From positions 19,288 to 68,400 of the forward strand of contig CAJOJV010000015.1 of assembly GCA_905234995.1 (NCBI GenBank): 49,113 nucleotides of DNA, read 5' to 3'. This stretch comes from an uncultured Eubacterium sp. (lineage in GTDB: Bacteria > Bacillota > Clostridia > Oscillospirales > Acutalibacteraceae). Under the pieces are notes generated by a model that made no database searches, was not told the origin of the DNA, and was given only the letters and a program-made list of their open reading frames with translations. Shown here piece by piece: positions 7,173 through 15,987 of this stretch. A program made the position numbers and the translations under genes. Every line of letters starts with the position of its first letter. The stretch's first letter is position 1.

Positions 7173-9584
7173 ATGAAAAGAAATAAAAGAATTCTATCAT
7201 TAATTATGGCGATAACGCTGTTTTGCTCAGTTATGTTCAGCTTCAGCGCAACGCCCTTCTATGCGGCGGATGCTTTAAGCGGAAGCTGCGGCGCAAGCGG
7301 TGCCGACGTTAATTGGTCTTATAACACCTCAACAAAAACGTTAACCATCACGGGCACGGGCGCGATTAAGGATTTCGGCATCATTGCCATCGGCAGCCTT
7401 GCAAACGTTGCGCCCTGGAAGGCATATCGCTCCACCTGCACGGACGTCGTTATCGGAGAGGGTATAACCGCTATTGGTAATTATTCCTTCTATGAAATGA
7501 CGGCGATGACCGATATCAGCCTTCCAAGCACGTTAACAACAATCAATAAGCGCGCTTTTGAAAATGCAACTGCGCTTCAGTATATTGATTTGAACGAGGG
7601 CTTGTTAACGATTGAGCAGGCTGCGTTCAAGGGCTGCACTGCGCTTAAGGAAATCATTTTCCCCGATAGCTTAACGAGCATCGGCGGAGGGCAAACCTTA
7701 GAGGCGGGATACGGCGTATTCCAGAACTGCACCGCGCTTGAAACGGTTGTGTTCGGCAACGGCTTAACCTCAACGGGCGCTTATTCCTTCTATGAGGCTG
7801 GCGTTAAAAACATTACCTTCAGCGAAAGCATAACCACAGTTGACCGTTGGTGCTTCTTTAAATGCCCGATGGAGGAGGTTAAGCTTCCCGAAAACATTAC
7901 TAATCTTGAAACCCGCTGCTTTGCAGACTGCACCAATATGAAGCACGCCTTCGTTTATAATGCGGAATGTGATTTCGGCGGTCTGAATATCGAGGGCGCA
8001 AAGGACCCGTTTAACGGCTCTCAGCAAACGCTGACCTTCCACGGCTATGCTCCTTCAACTGCGCAGACCTATGCTAACGAAAAGGGTTATCAGTTCGTAA
8101 CCTTTGACGATAGCTGCGCTCATCCCGAAACGCATCAGGTTACGGTTATTGAGCCTACTTGTGACACCGTGGGCAAGGCAAACGTTATCTGCGATATCTG
8201 CGGCAAGCTTGTTCAGACTGTTGATATTCCCGCAAACGGTCACGATTATATCAATCTCACAGAGGTTGTTGATACCACTGCGGTTGACGGGCATAGCTAT
8301 GTTGATCAGGAGTGCACTGTTTGCGGCGCAACGCACAGGGAATATACTCACAACTCATGGGTTGACGGATATTATACCTCAACCACAACCGCCACTTGCC
8401 AAAGAGCAGGCTTAAGAACGGATACCTGCTCAGTCTGCGGTCAAACCCGCACTCTGCCTTCACTGAGAACGGACCATAATGTTGAGGTATACACCTCTAT
8501 AACCGAGCCCACCTGCACTGTTGATGGCGAAAAAACGGGCATCTGCACAATGTGCGGCAAAACCGTTACCGTAACCCTTCCCGCAACGGGGCACACCGAG
8601 GAGCTTACTTCAACCGAAAATTCGGCGGACGGCAGCCACACCTATAATTCTTACGCTTGCTCAGTATGCGGCGAAACCCGCGAGGAAACCGTTCATAACG
8701 AATGGGTTGAGGGTCAGTATACCGAGGTTGAAATCTCGCCCGTCGGCTGCACCTCAAACGGTCAGGTTGAGCGCACCTGCTCAGTCTGCGGCAGGGTTGA
8801 AATATTTACAACTCAGATGACGGGGCATAACTATAATTACGAATATGAAAACGGCGAGCTTACCGGCGGCGAAATAACCAAGGAGCCCACCTGCACGGAA
8901 ACGGGCACAAGAACCTTCACCTGTGCAAATTGCGGCAACACAATCAGTTATCCTATCAGGGCGCTCGGCCATAGCTATGACAGCCAGACCGTGCTCAGAG
9001 AGCCCACCTGCACCGTTTCGGGCACGGGGGCGGACGTTTGCTCACGCTGCGGCAGTATGAGCGCTTATGAGATTCCCGCGCTCGGCCACGATATTTCGGA
9101 GGCTGCGGATTATGAGGTAATATCTGAGCCGACCTGCGTTGACGAGGGCTCTGCTCAGGGCACCTGCACGCGCTGCAACGAATACGTAACGGTTGTGCTT
9201 GAGACTGCGGGGCACAGCTTTGATGAGGAAAATGCCGTTCAGACCAAGGCGCCGACCTGCACCACGGACGGAAAAGCAACGGCAACCTGCACTGTTTGCG
9301 GAGCAACGGAAACTATTGCAATTCCCGCAACGGGTCACCATTATCATTATTACAGGCATGAGGACGGCAACCTCGGCAGAACCATCGTATATAAGTGCGA
9401 GGATTGCACGGATAAGGACAGCACCCTCGTAACCGCGCTCGCAACGACTATTCCCGTATATCTCGGCACAAAGGTTGAGGATGCGCGCATTACCTCGGCT
9501 TACAGATACGACGTTGATGAGGATGGCTTCATCACGATGAGGGATTATTCAATCATTAAAGAATATATTCAGCTCGGCAGCTAA
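7173..9584 (+). CDS. Large secreted BspA-like protein with Cys/His repeats and C-terminal half-dockerin
   Basis: 803 residues. Residues 1-31 form a signal peptide (KRNKRI, hydrophobic core, then SFSATPFYAA). Residues 35-300 carry BspA-type LRR_5 leucine-rich repeats (IGNYSFYEM, FENATALQYIDL, FKGCTALKEIIFPDSLTSIGG). Residues 327-722 are ten units of about 30-55 residues on an EPTC...C..CG...GH pattern. The C-terminus has one EF-hand-like loop, DVDEDGFITMRDY, followed by SIIKEYIQ, like half a type I dockerin. No LPXTG anchor is present. It is probably a surface or extracellular adhesin or scaffold-bound protein. ATG 7173 has GGTGAT just upstream; a GTG at 7161 is in frame but overlaps that ribosome site. 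It sits inside a conserved operon with its own promoter and terminator. Confidence 0.85.
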   Translation: MKRNKRILSLIMAITLFCSVMFSFSATPFYAADALSGSCGASGADVNWSYNTSTKTLTITGTGAIKDFGIIAIGSLANVAPWKAYRSTCTDVVIGEGITAIGNYSFYEMTAMTDISLPSTLTTINKRAFENATALQYIDLNEGLLTIEQAAFKGCTALKEIIFPDSLTSIGGGQTLEAGYGVFQNCTALETVVFGNGLTSTGAYSFYEAGVKNITFSESITTVDRWCFFKCPMEEVKLPENITNLETRCFADCTNMKHAFVYNAECDFGGLNIEGAKDPFNGSQQTLTFHGYAPSTAQTYANEKGYQFVTFDDSCAHPETHQVTVIEPTCDTVGKANVICDICGKLVQTVDIPANGHDYINLTEVVDTTAVDGHSYVDQECTVCGATHREYTHNSWVDGYYTSTTTATCQRAGLRTDTCSVCGQTRTLPSLRTDHNVEVYTSITEPTCTVDGEKTGICTMCGKTVTVTLPATGHTEELTSTENSADGSHTYNSYACSVCGETREETVHNEWVEGQYTEVEISPVGCTSNGQVERTCSVCGRVEIFTTQMTGHNYNYEYENGELTGGEITKEPTCTETGTRTFTCANCGNTISYPIRALGHSYDSQTVLREPTCTVSGTGADVCSRCGSMSAYEIPALGHDISEAADYEVISEPTCVDEGSAQGTCTRCNEYVTVVLETAGHSFDEENAVQTKAPTCTTDGKATATCTVCGATETIAIPATGHHYHYYRHEDGNLGRTIVYKCEDCTDKDSTLVTALATTIPVYLGTKVEDARITSAYRYDVDEDGFITMRDYSIIKEYIQLGS
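8151..9338 (+). repeat. Ten tandem Cys-rich repeats within the secreted protein
   Basis: Units begin EPTC (or an ATC/VGC variant) and contain C-x2-C-G about 10 residues later, ending in GH or HN. Eight units have three Cys and a terminal His. Units 2 and 5 lack the first Cys and end in HN, so units 1-3 and 4-6 form a triad repeated twice, followed by four regular units. The repeats are diverged at DNA level. Confidence 0.8.
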
Positions 9585-9609
9585 ATTAAAAATTACAAAA
9601 GTGTTAAAA

Positions 9610-9634
9610 GGCGGTAAAATTTTACCGTCTTTTT
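9610..9634 (+). terminator. Intrinsic terminator after the secreted protein gene
   Basis: GGCGGTAA (9610-9617) pairs with TTACCGTC (9622-9629), including one G-T pair, followed by a T-rich run. Confidence 0.8.
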
Positions 9635-9644
9635 CTTTTTTCTA

Positions 9645-9673
9645 TTTACTTTAATTAAAGAATATATTAATAT
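9645..9673 (+). promoter_or_regulatory. Candidate promoter for the pyrH-polC operon
   Basis: TTTACT (9645-9650), 17 bases, TAATAT (9668-9673). It would restart transcription after the inserted gene. The -10 is weak (4 of 6). Confidence 0.45.
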
Positions 9674-9719
9674 AAACATAGTTGTTAATAATAATATATG
9701 CTACAGTCGGAGGATTACT

Positions 9720-10430
9720 ATGAGCGTTGTTTATAACAGAATTCTGCTTAAGCTCTCGGGCGAGGTGCTTGCAGGTGCTAAGGGAACGGGTATTGATAAC
9801 GATACGGTTGTCAATATCTGCAAATCAGTTAAAAATGTTGCCGATATGGGCGTTGAGGTTGCTATCGTTGTCGGCGGCGGAAACTTCTGGCGCGGCAGAA
9901 CCAGCGATGGGATGGACAGAACAAGGGCAGACCATATCGGAATGCTTGCAACTGCAATGAACTCCCTTGCTCTTTGCGATGCGCTTGAGCAGATGGGCGC
10001 AGACGTTCGCGTGCAGACCGCTATTGAAATGCGCCAGATTGCAGAGCCCTATATCAGAAATAAGGCAATCCGCCATTTCGAAAAGGGCAGAATCGTTATT
10101 TTCGGCTGCGGCACGGGCTCGCCGTTCTTCTCAACGGATACGGCTGCCGCTCTCCGCTCGGTTGAAATAAATGCGGACGCGCTTCTTAAGGCAACAAATG
10201 TTGACGGCGTTTTTGATAAGGACCCGAATAAATATGACGATGCCGTTAAGTTTGATAAGGTTTCATTTAAAGAGGTTATTAACCGCGATTTAAAGGTTAT
10301 GGATTCAACCGCTTTTTCGCTTTGCAAGGATAATGATATGCCAATCATCGTTTTCAATCTTGAGGAGCCTGATAATATCATCAAGGTTGTTAACGGCGAG
10401 GATATCGGCACGACGGTTTCAAATTTTTAA
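9720..10430 (+). CDS. pyrH: UMP kinase
   Basis: Converts UMP to UDP in pyrimidine nucleotide synthesis; cytoplasmic hexamer of the amino-acid-kinase fold. 236 residues, normal length. Motifs include [11 protein letters not shown] at the N-terminus, [22 protein letters not shown] and [16 protein letters not shown]. The ATG is preceded by CGGAGG at 7 bases. First gene after the inserted secreted-protein cassette; frr follows after 31 bases. Confidence 0.97.
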   Translation: MSVVYNRILLKLSGEVLAGAKGTGIDNDTVVNICKSVKNVADMGVEVAIVVGGGNFWRGRTSDGMDRTRADHIGMLATAMNSLALCDALEQMGADVRVQTAIEMRQIAEPYIRNKAIRHFEKGRIVIFGCGTGSPFFSTDTAAALRSVEINADALLKATNVDGVFDKDPNKYDDAVKFDKVSFKEVINRDLKVMDSTAFSLCKDNDMPIIVFNLEEPDNIIKVVNGEDIGTTVSNF

Positions 10431-10461
10431 ATAATTATTTTAATATGAAAGGGTAAAAATT

Positions 10462-11016
10462 ATGGATGCTTTATTTGAAAAAACCAAGGGCAGAATGGAA
10501 AAATGCCTTGATTCGCTTGATAGGGATTATAAGGCAATCCGCGCAGGAAGAGCCAATCCCGGTATTTTAGACAGAATTACCGTTGATTATTACGGCTCGC
10601 CGACTCCGCTCAATCAGATGGCTGCAATCTCCGTTCCCGAGCCGAGAATGCTTATGATTCAGCCCTGGGATGCTTCAACGCTCAGAGATATTGAAAAGGC
10701 AATCAACACCTCGGATATCGGTATTAACCCGAGTAACGACGGTAAGTGCATCCGCCTTGCATTTCCTCCGCTCACTGAGGAGCGCCGTAAGGAGCTCGTT
10801 AAGGATATTTCAAAGCGTGCAGAGGAAGCAAAGGTTGCAGTAAGAAATATTCGCCGCGATTCCTTTGATGATTTAAAGAAGCTTAAGAAGGATAATCAGA
10901 TCACCGAGGATGATCAGAAGGACGGCGAAAAGGAGCTCCAGAAAATCACTGATGATTATATCAAGCAGGTTGAGGAGATGGAGAAAAAGAAGGAGCAGGA
11001 AATCCTCTCCATTTAA
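10462..11016 (+). CDS. frr: Ribosome recycling factor
   Basis: Splits post-termination ribosomes together with EF-G. 184 residues, the standard length. Family motifs are seen: IRAGRANPGILD, VDYYGSPTPLNQ, PWDASTLRDIEKAI and FPPLTEERRKELVK, with a long charged C-terminal helix. GAAAGGG precedes the ATG. pyrH-frr-uppS adjacency is the conserved Firmicutes order. Confidence 0.98.
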   Translation: MDALFEKTKGRMEKCLDSLDRDYKAIRAGRANPGILDRITVDYYGSPTPLNQMAAISVPEPRMLMIQPWDASTLRDIEKAINTSDIGINPSNDGKCIRLAFPPLTEERRKELVKDISKRAEEAKVAVRNIRRDSFDDLKKLKKDNQITEDDQKDGEKELQKITDDYIKQVEEMEKKKEQEILSI

Positions 11017-11033
11017 TTATTTGAATTCAATTT

Positions 11034-11055
11034 GGGAGGGCGCACAGCCCTCCCG
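11034..11055 (+). repeat. Dispersed GC-rich palindrome, copy 1
   Basis: GGGAGGGC (11034-11041) pairs with GCCCTCCC (11047-11054) across a 5-base loop. No T run follows, so it is a poor terminator. Its arms match copy 3 (43566-43593), and copy 2 (30289-30313) has the same architecture with a different arm. Confidence 0.7.
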
Positions 11056-11081
11056 TAAGTCATATTTATAGGAGTAAATTT

Positions 11082-11798
11082 ATGGCACTGTTCAGTAAAA
11101 AAACTGAGGAAAAAGTTGAATTTGCAGTCCTTCCCAAGCATATCGGAATTATTATGGACGGCAACGGCCGCTGGGCTAAAAAAAGAGGAATGCCCCGCAC
11201 TTACGGTCATAAGGAGGGCGCTGAGGTTTTCAAAAGAATCTCCCGCGAATGCGGCAGGCTCGGCATTGAGGAGGTAACCTTTTATGCCTTTTCAACCGAG
11301 AATTGGAAGCGCCCCAAGGAAGAGGTGGACACCTTGATGGCGCTCTTCAAGGATTATCTGCTTGAGGCAAAGGCGGATATGGAGGCAAGCGGCAATCTGC
11401 GCGTGCGCTTCGTCGGCGAAAGAGAGGGCATCTCTCCCGAGCTTATTAAGCTTATGGATGAGGCTGAGGAGAATACTAAGGACAGAAACGGAACCCTCAT
11501 AAACGTTGCCGTTAATTACGGCGGCAGGCAGGAAATCGTTTCAGCCGTTAATTCCCTTATTGCGTCAGGTAAAACGGAAATAACCGAAGCGGACATAAGC
11601 TCTGCGATTTATACGATGCCCGATTGCGATTTAATCATTCGCCCCAGCGGAGAGGAAAGGCTTTCAAACTTCCTTCTCTGGCAGGCGGCTTACAGCGAAT
11701 TCTGGTTCAGCGACGTGCTCTGGCCCGATTTTACGGAAAAGGATTTGCACCTTGCGCTTGCCGAATTTGAAAAAAGAAACCGCCGCTTCGGCGCATAA
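11082..11798 (+). CDS. uppS: Isoprenyl (undecaprenyl) diphosphate synthase
   Basis: A cis-prenyltransferase making the C55 lipid carrier for peptidoglycan. 238 residues. The substrate loop IGIIMDGNGRWAKKRG contains the catalytic Asp. FYAFSTENWKRP, then DLIIRPSGEERLSNFLLWQ and YSEFWF follow in the expected order. The ribosome site is ATAGGAG. It lies between frr and cdsA, pairing lipid-carrier and phospholipid synthesis. Confidence 0.97.
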   Translation: MALFSKKTEEKVEFAVLPKHIGIIMDGNGRWAKKRGMPRTYGHKEGAEVFKRISRECGRLGIEEVTFYAFSTENWKRPKEEVDTLMALFKDYLLEAKADMEASGNLRVRFVGEREGISPELIKLMDEAEENTKDRNGTLINVAVNYGGRQEIVSAVNSLIASGKTEITEADISSAIYTMPDCDLIIRPSGEERLSNFLLWQAAYSEFWFSDVLWPDFTEKDLHLALAEFEKRNRRFGA

Positions 11799-11844
11799 AA
11801 CTATTGAATCTGAAAGGACGGCGCTTGCCGTTTGGTGAATTAAT

Positions 11845-12714
11845 ATGAAACAGAGAGTTATAACCGCAGCGGTTTTGCTTGCGCTTCTGGCGCTTGTCGT
11901 TTGGCAGATAAACACTCCGCTCTTCGTTTTGGTAATTGCAGTCTTCTCCGCAATTGCCGCAAATGAAATAATGAAATGCTCAAAGCTTGATAATAAGTTC
12001 ATCCTTATCGTCGGCACGGCGTTTGCGGGCGTTGCTCCTCTTTTTGCAAGCAAAAAGGCTTTAATGCCCTTAGTTGATGCGGAGCTTTGGGGCGCGGTAA
12101 TTAAAGCCGTTCCTTCGGTTGCATACGTAATCGTGCTCGTGCTCGTATTTATGCTTGCAATGCTTAAGGGCTATTCCCACACAAGATTTGAGCAGGTTGC
12201 AATCGCAGTCTTTGCAAGCGTGTTCGTGCCCTTCGGCTTTTCAATTTTCATTCGTCTGCGCGATATGTTTATGAACGAGCAGTTCGGCATTTATCTCATT
12301 TTCTATGCGCTTCTTTGTGCGCTTGCAACGGATACGGGCGCTCAGCTCGGAGGTATGGCTTTCGGCAAGCATAAGATGAGCCCGAATATCAGCCCCAAGA
12401 AAACCATTGAGGGCGCTGCCTGCGGCATAATCACTTCAATCGTTCTCAATGCCGTTGCATTCCTGCTTTATAATCATTTTGCCGATTTGAAGCTTGATAC
12501 GGTCGGCACAACGATTCTTATGGTTTGCTGCGTTCCGATTTCATTTATGGGTATGATGGGCGATTTAAGCGCTTCCGTGCTTAAGCGTAATTTTGACGTT
12601 AAGGATTTCGGCAAGATTTTCCCGGGTCACGGCGGCGTTATGGATAGATTTGATTCAACCCTTTTCACTCTGCCGCTCACTTATGCGCTTGCACTGATTG
12701 CATTTACTGCTTAA
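11845..12714 (+). CDS. cdsA: Phosphatidate cytidylyltransferase
   Basis: An integral membrane enzyme making CDP-diacylglycerol from phosphatidic acid and CTP. 289 residues with about seven or eight hydrophobic segments. The CDS signature is complete near the C-terminus: SVLKRNFDVKDFGKIFPGHG followed by GVMDRFD. DTGAQLGGMAFGKHK and SPKKTIEGA are the other conserved blocks. ATG 11845 is preceded by TTTGGTGAA. A small hairpin (ACGGC/GCCGT) lies between uppS and this gene. Confidence 0.96.
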   Translation: MKQRVITAAVLLALLALVVWQINTPLFVLVIAVFSAIAANEIMKCSKLDNKFILIVGTAFAGVAPLFASKKALMPLVDAELWGAVIKAVPSVAYVIVLVLVFMLAMLKGYSHTRFEQVAIAVFASVFVPFGFSIFIRLRDMFMNEQFGIYLIFYALLCALATDTGAQLGGMAFGKHKMSPNISPKKTIEGAACGIITSIVLNAVAFLLYNHFADLKLDTVGTTILMVCCVPISFMGMMGDLSASVLKRNFDVKDFGKIFPGHGGVMDRFDSTLFTLPLTYALALIAFTA

Positions 12715-12726
12715 GGGGTGATTTTT

Positions 12727-13878
12727 ATGACAAAGAATCTTTCAATTCTCGGCTCAACGGGCTCAATCGGCACTCAGACGCTTGACGTCTGCAGAATGCA
12801 CGGCATTAACGTCGTTTGCCTCACAGCCAATTCAAACGTTGATTTAATTGAAAAGCAAATCCGCGAATTCAAGCCGGAGCTTGCCTGCCTTATGAATGAA
12901 AAGGCGGCGGCAGATTTAAAGGCGCGCGTTGCGGATATGAATATAAAAATTCTCAGCGGAATGGAGGGGCTTATCGAGTGCGCCACCTATGCCGGCGCGG
13001 ATACGGTGCTCACCTCTGTCGTTGGAATGATAGGGCTTTTGCCCACGATTGAGGCAATCAAGGCAAAGAAAACGATTGCCCTTGCAAATAAGGAAACGCT
13101 CGTTGCGGGCGGCAGGCTCGTAATCCGCCTTGCAAAGGAAAACGGCGTTTCAATCCTTCCGGTTGACAGCGAGCATTCCGCAATCTTTCAGTCCCTGCAG
13201 GGCAGCCCTGATGAAAAGGCGCTGAAGAAAATTATCCTCACTGCCTCGGGCGGTCCGTTTTTCGGCAAAACAAAAAATGAGCTTGAAAACGTAACTGCCA
13301 CGGACGCGCTTAAGCACCCCAATTGGGATATGGGCGCAAAAATCACCATAGACAGCGCTACGATGATGAACAAGGGGCTTGAATTTATTGAGGCTAAATG
13401 GCTTTTCAACGTTCCTAACGATGATATTGAAATCGTCGTTCACCGCGAATCGGTGCTTCATTCCGCAGTAGTATTTCAGGATAATTCGGTTATCGCCCAG
13501 CTCGGCGTGCCCGATATGAGAATTCCCATTCAGTATGCCCTCACTTATCCGCAGAGGCTCCCGAGCCCCGTTGCTCCGCTCTCGCTTGCGGATTACGGCA
13601 AGCTCACGTTCTTTGAGCCGGATTATGAAACCTTTGAGTGCATCAATCTCTGCAAGGAGGCTATTGAGCTCGGCGGCATTTATCCCGCCGCGGTTAACGG
13701 CGCAAACGAGGAAAGCGTTAAGCTTTTCCTTGAGGGCAAAATTAAATTTGCAGATGTTGCATATCTTAATAGGGAGGCTATGCACAGCCTTGCAAATATT
13801 CAGGATTTCACCCTTGACGACGTGTTGAATGCGGACAGGGCGGCAAGGGATTACGTAATCCGAAATTTCAATAAATAA
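12727..13878 (+). CDS. dxr: 1-deoxy-D-xylulose 5-phosphate reductoisomerase
   Basis: The second step of the MEP isoprenoid pathway: DXP to MEP with NADPH and a divalent metal. 383 residues. The NADPH motif GSTGSIGTQTL is at the N-terminus. ANKETLVAGG and PVDSEHSAIFQ (metal ligands) follow, then TASGGPF and HPNWDMGAKITIDSATMMNK. ATG 12727 follows AAGGGGTGAT; an in-frame GTG 9 bases upstream is part of that ribosome site. It shares the operon with ispG, a later MEP step. Confidence 0.97.
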   Translation: MTKNLSILGSTGSIGTQTLDVCRMHGINVVCLTANSNVDLIEKQIREFKPELACLMNEKAAADLKARVADMNIKILSGMEGLIECATYAGADTVLTSVVGMIGLLPTIEAIKAKKTIALANKETLVAGGRLVIRLAKENGVSILPVDSEHSAIFQSLQGSPDEKALKKIILTASGGPFFGKTKNELENVTATDALKHPNWDMGAKITIDSATMMNKGLEFIEAKWLFNVPNDDIEIVVHRESVLHSAVVFQDNSVIAQLGVPDMRIPIQYALTYPQRLPSPVAPLSLADYGKLTFFEPDYETFECINLCKEAIELGGIYPAAVNGANEESVKLFLEGKIKFADVAYLNREAMHSLANIQDFTLDDVLNADRAARDYVIRNFNK

Positions 13879-13893
13879 ATCAGAGGCGATTAT

Positions 13894-14937
13894 TTGAGCA
13901 TATCTTCAATATGGAACAGCGTTTATCCGGTTCTCATTGCCATTCTTTTTTTTGAATTCATAATCCTGATTCACGAGGGCGGGCATTTCGTTGCCGCCAA
14001 GCTCAATAAAATCAAGGTTAATGAATTTGCAATCGGAATGGGGCCTAAGCTGTTTTCCTTCACCAAAAAGGAAACTCAATATTCTCTCCGTCTGCTTCCG
14101 CTCGGCGGCTATTGCGCAATGGAGGGCGAGGATGAGGAGTCGGAGGACAGCGGCTCGTTCTCAAAAAAAAGCGTGCCCTCAAGAATGCTCGTCGTTGTTG
14201 CAGGCGCGGTTATGAATTTAATACTCGGCTTTGTTATCATTCTCTGCCTTATCTGCAGTCAGGACCTCGTCGGCACGACGACGGTCGGCGCGTTTGCGGA
14301 GGATGCCGCAAGCAGTCAGAGCGGGCTTATGATTGATGACAGGATTAAGAGTATTGACGGTATGCGTGTCTTTACCTCAACGGATGTTCAGACGGGATTA
14401 TCACGCTCGCCCGATGCAACGGTGCATATGGTCGTTGAGCGTGACGGTAAGTCGGTTCCGATTGACGTCACCTTTGATATGGAGGAGTATGAGGGCAGGC
14501 AGCTTATCGTCTGGGATTTTCAGCTGTACGGGGTTGAAAAGACTCCGCTTAACGTCCTCAAAAACAGCATTCAGGTTTTCATTTCGTTCACGCGAATGGT
14601 TTTCCTGTCCGTTCACGATATAATAATCGGCAGATACGGGCTTTCCGATATCAGCGGGCCCGTCGGCGCGGTTTCCGTGGTTTCAACCGCAGTCAAAATC
14701 AGCTGGTTTTCAATGTTCAGAATTATGGCGCTGCTGACTATTAATATCGGGCTGTTCAATTTATTCCCGATTCCCGCGCTGGACGGCTGGCGTCTGTTTC
14801 TTCTCGTCGGTGAGGGCATATTCAAGCGCAAGCTTCCCGCAAAATGGGAATATGCAATCAATGCTGCGGGAATAATCGTGCTTCTCGGTTTAATGGCGGT
14901 AGTAACGTTTTCGGATATTTCAAAGTTCTTTAAATAA
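13894..14937 (+). CDS. rseP: RseP-type site-2 metalloprotease
   Basis: A membrane zinc protease (M50B) that cleaves anti-sigma factors and signal-peptide remnants within the membrane. 347 residues. The zinc motif HEGGH lies in the first transmembrane segment. A PDZ domain covers roughly residues 125-200 (ASSQSGLMIDDRIKSIDG). The second active-site motif reads FNLFPIPALDGWR. Most homologues have LDGGR, so the Trp in place of the second Gly is unusual. Start is TTG 13894, preceded by AGAGGCGAT. The dxr-rseP order matches Firmicutes. Confidence 0.94.
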   Translation: MSISSIWNSVYPVLIAILFFEFIILIHEGGHFVAAKLNKIKVNEFAIGMGPKLFSFTKKETQYSLRLLPLGGYCAMEGEDEESEDSGSFSKKSVPSRMLVVVAGAVMNLILGFVIILCLICSQDLVGTTTVGAFAEDAASSQSGLMIDDRIKSIDGMRVFTSTDVQTGLSRSPDATVHMVVERDGKSVPIDVTFDMEEYEGRQLIVWDFQLYGVEKTPLNVLKNSIQVFISFTRMVFLSVHDIIIGRYGLSDISGPVGAVSVVSTAVKISWFSMFRIMALLTINIGLFNLFPIPALDGWRLFLLVGEGIFKRKLPAKWEYAINAAGIIVLLGLMAVVTFSDISKFFK

Positions 14938-14952
14938 TTAAGGGTGTTTATT

Positions 14953-15987
14953 ATGAGTGATATCATTCGCAGAAATTCAAAAAAGGTTAAGGTCGGTAAT
15001 ACCTTTATCGGCGGCGATTCGCCGATTCTGGTGCAGTCAATGCTCAATATTCCTTCAACGGATATTGAGGGCTCGGTTGAGCAGGCAAAGGCGCTTGCGG
15101 CAGCAGGCTGCCAGATTATCCGCTTCGCCATTCCTAATGAACAAGCGCTCGATTTGATTGAGCCTATAAAGAATGCGGTTGACGTTCCGCTCGTTGCGGA
15201 TATTCATTTTGATTATCGCCTTGCGCTCGGCGCTGCCGAAAGGGGCATTGATAAAATCAGAATCAACCCCGGCAATATCGGCGATGAAAGCAGGGTAAAA
15301 GCAGTTGCGGATGCCTGTAAGCTCCGCGGGCTTCCAATCAGAATAGGAGTTAACAGCGGCTCGCTTGAAAAGGAAATCCTTGCAAAGCACGGCTCGCCGA
15401 CTCCGCAGGCTATGGTTGAATCTGCGCTTTATCACGCCTCGCTTCTTGAAAAGTTTGATTTTGACGATATAGTTATTTCAATCAAATCCTCAAACGTGCC
15501 GACTATGATTGCAGCTTATGAGCTCGCTGCAGAGCAGTGTAATTATCCGCTGCACCTCGGCGTAACGGAGGCGGGCACGGAGAGAATGGGCATAATCAAA
15601 TCGGCAGTCGGCATCGGCTCGCTGCTCACTAAGGGCATCGGCGATACCATACGCGTAGAGGTCTTCGCCGCCTTTGATATACTTAAAGCAATCGGGCTTA
15701 AAAACGACTGCCCGTACTTAATTTCCTGTCCGACCTGCGGCAGAACCAGAATTGATTTAATCTCCCTTGCAAAGCAGGTGGAGGAAAGGCTTCGCAATTG
15801 CAAAAAGCCGATTAAGGTTGCTGTTATGGGATGCATAGTAAACGGTCCCGGCGAAGCAAAGGAAGCCGATATCGGCATCGCAGGGGGCGATGGCAACGGC
15901 CTCATTTTCAAAAAGGGCGAAATTTTAAGAAAAGTGCCCGAGGCGGATTTACTTGATGAACTGATGAAAGAGATAGATAAATTATAA
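14953..15987 (+). CDS. ispG: 4-hydroxy-3-methylbut-2-enyl diphosphate synthase (IspG/GcpE)
   Basis: A [4Fe-4S] enzyme converting MEcPP to HMBPP, the penultimate step of the MEP pathway. 344 residues, the short bacterial form. A TIM-barrel part carries LVADIHFDYRLAL and KIRINPGNIG. The C-terminal cluster region has SCPTCGRTRIDL and VMGCIVNGPGEAKEADIG with the three cluster cysteines. ATG 14953 has AAGGGTG upstream. Its TAA overlaps the polC ATG by one base (TAATG). Confidence 0.97.
   Translation: MSDIIRRNSKKVKVGNTFIGGDSPILVQSMLNIPSTDIEGSVEQAKALAAAGCQIIRFAIPNEQALDLIEPIKNAVDVPLVADIHFDYRLALGAAERGIDKIRINPGNIGDESRVKAVADACKLRGLPIRIGVNSGSLEKEILAKHGSPTPQAMVESALYHASLLEKFDFDDIVISIKSSNVPTMIAAYELAAEQCNYPLHLGVTEAGTERMGIIKSAVGIGSLLTKGIGDTIRVEVFAAFDILKAIGLKNDCPYLISCPTCGRTRIDLISLAKQVEERLRNCKKPIKVAVMGCIVNGPGEAKEADIGIAGGDGNGLIFKKGEILRKVPEADLLDELMKEIDKL

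Noticed and set aside
8151-9338. CRISPR or DNA-level tandem repeat
   Set aside because: The periodicity is in the protein; DNA units are diverged, variable in length and lie within one open frame.
13150-13785. 211-codon open frame on the minus strand inside dxr
   Set aside because: It is antisense to a well-conserved gene, has no ribosome site or recognisable motif, and arises from codon bias. The same holds for other long shadows, such as 1833-2411, 47469-48056 and 41443-41910.
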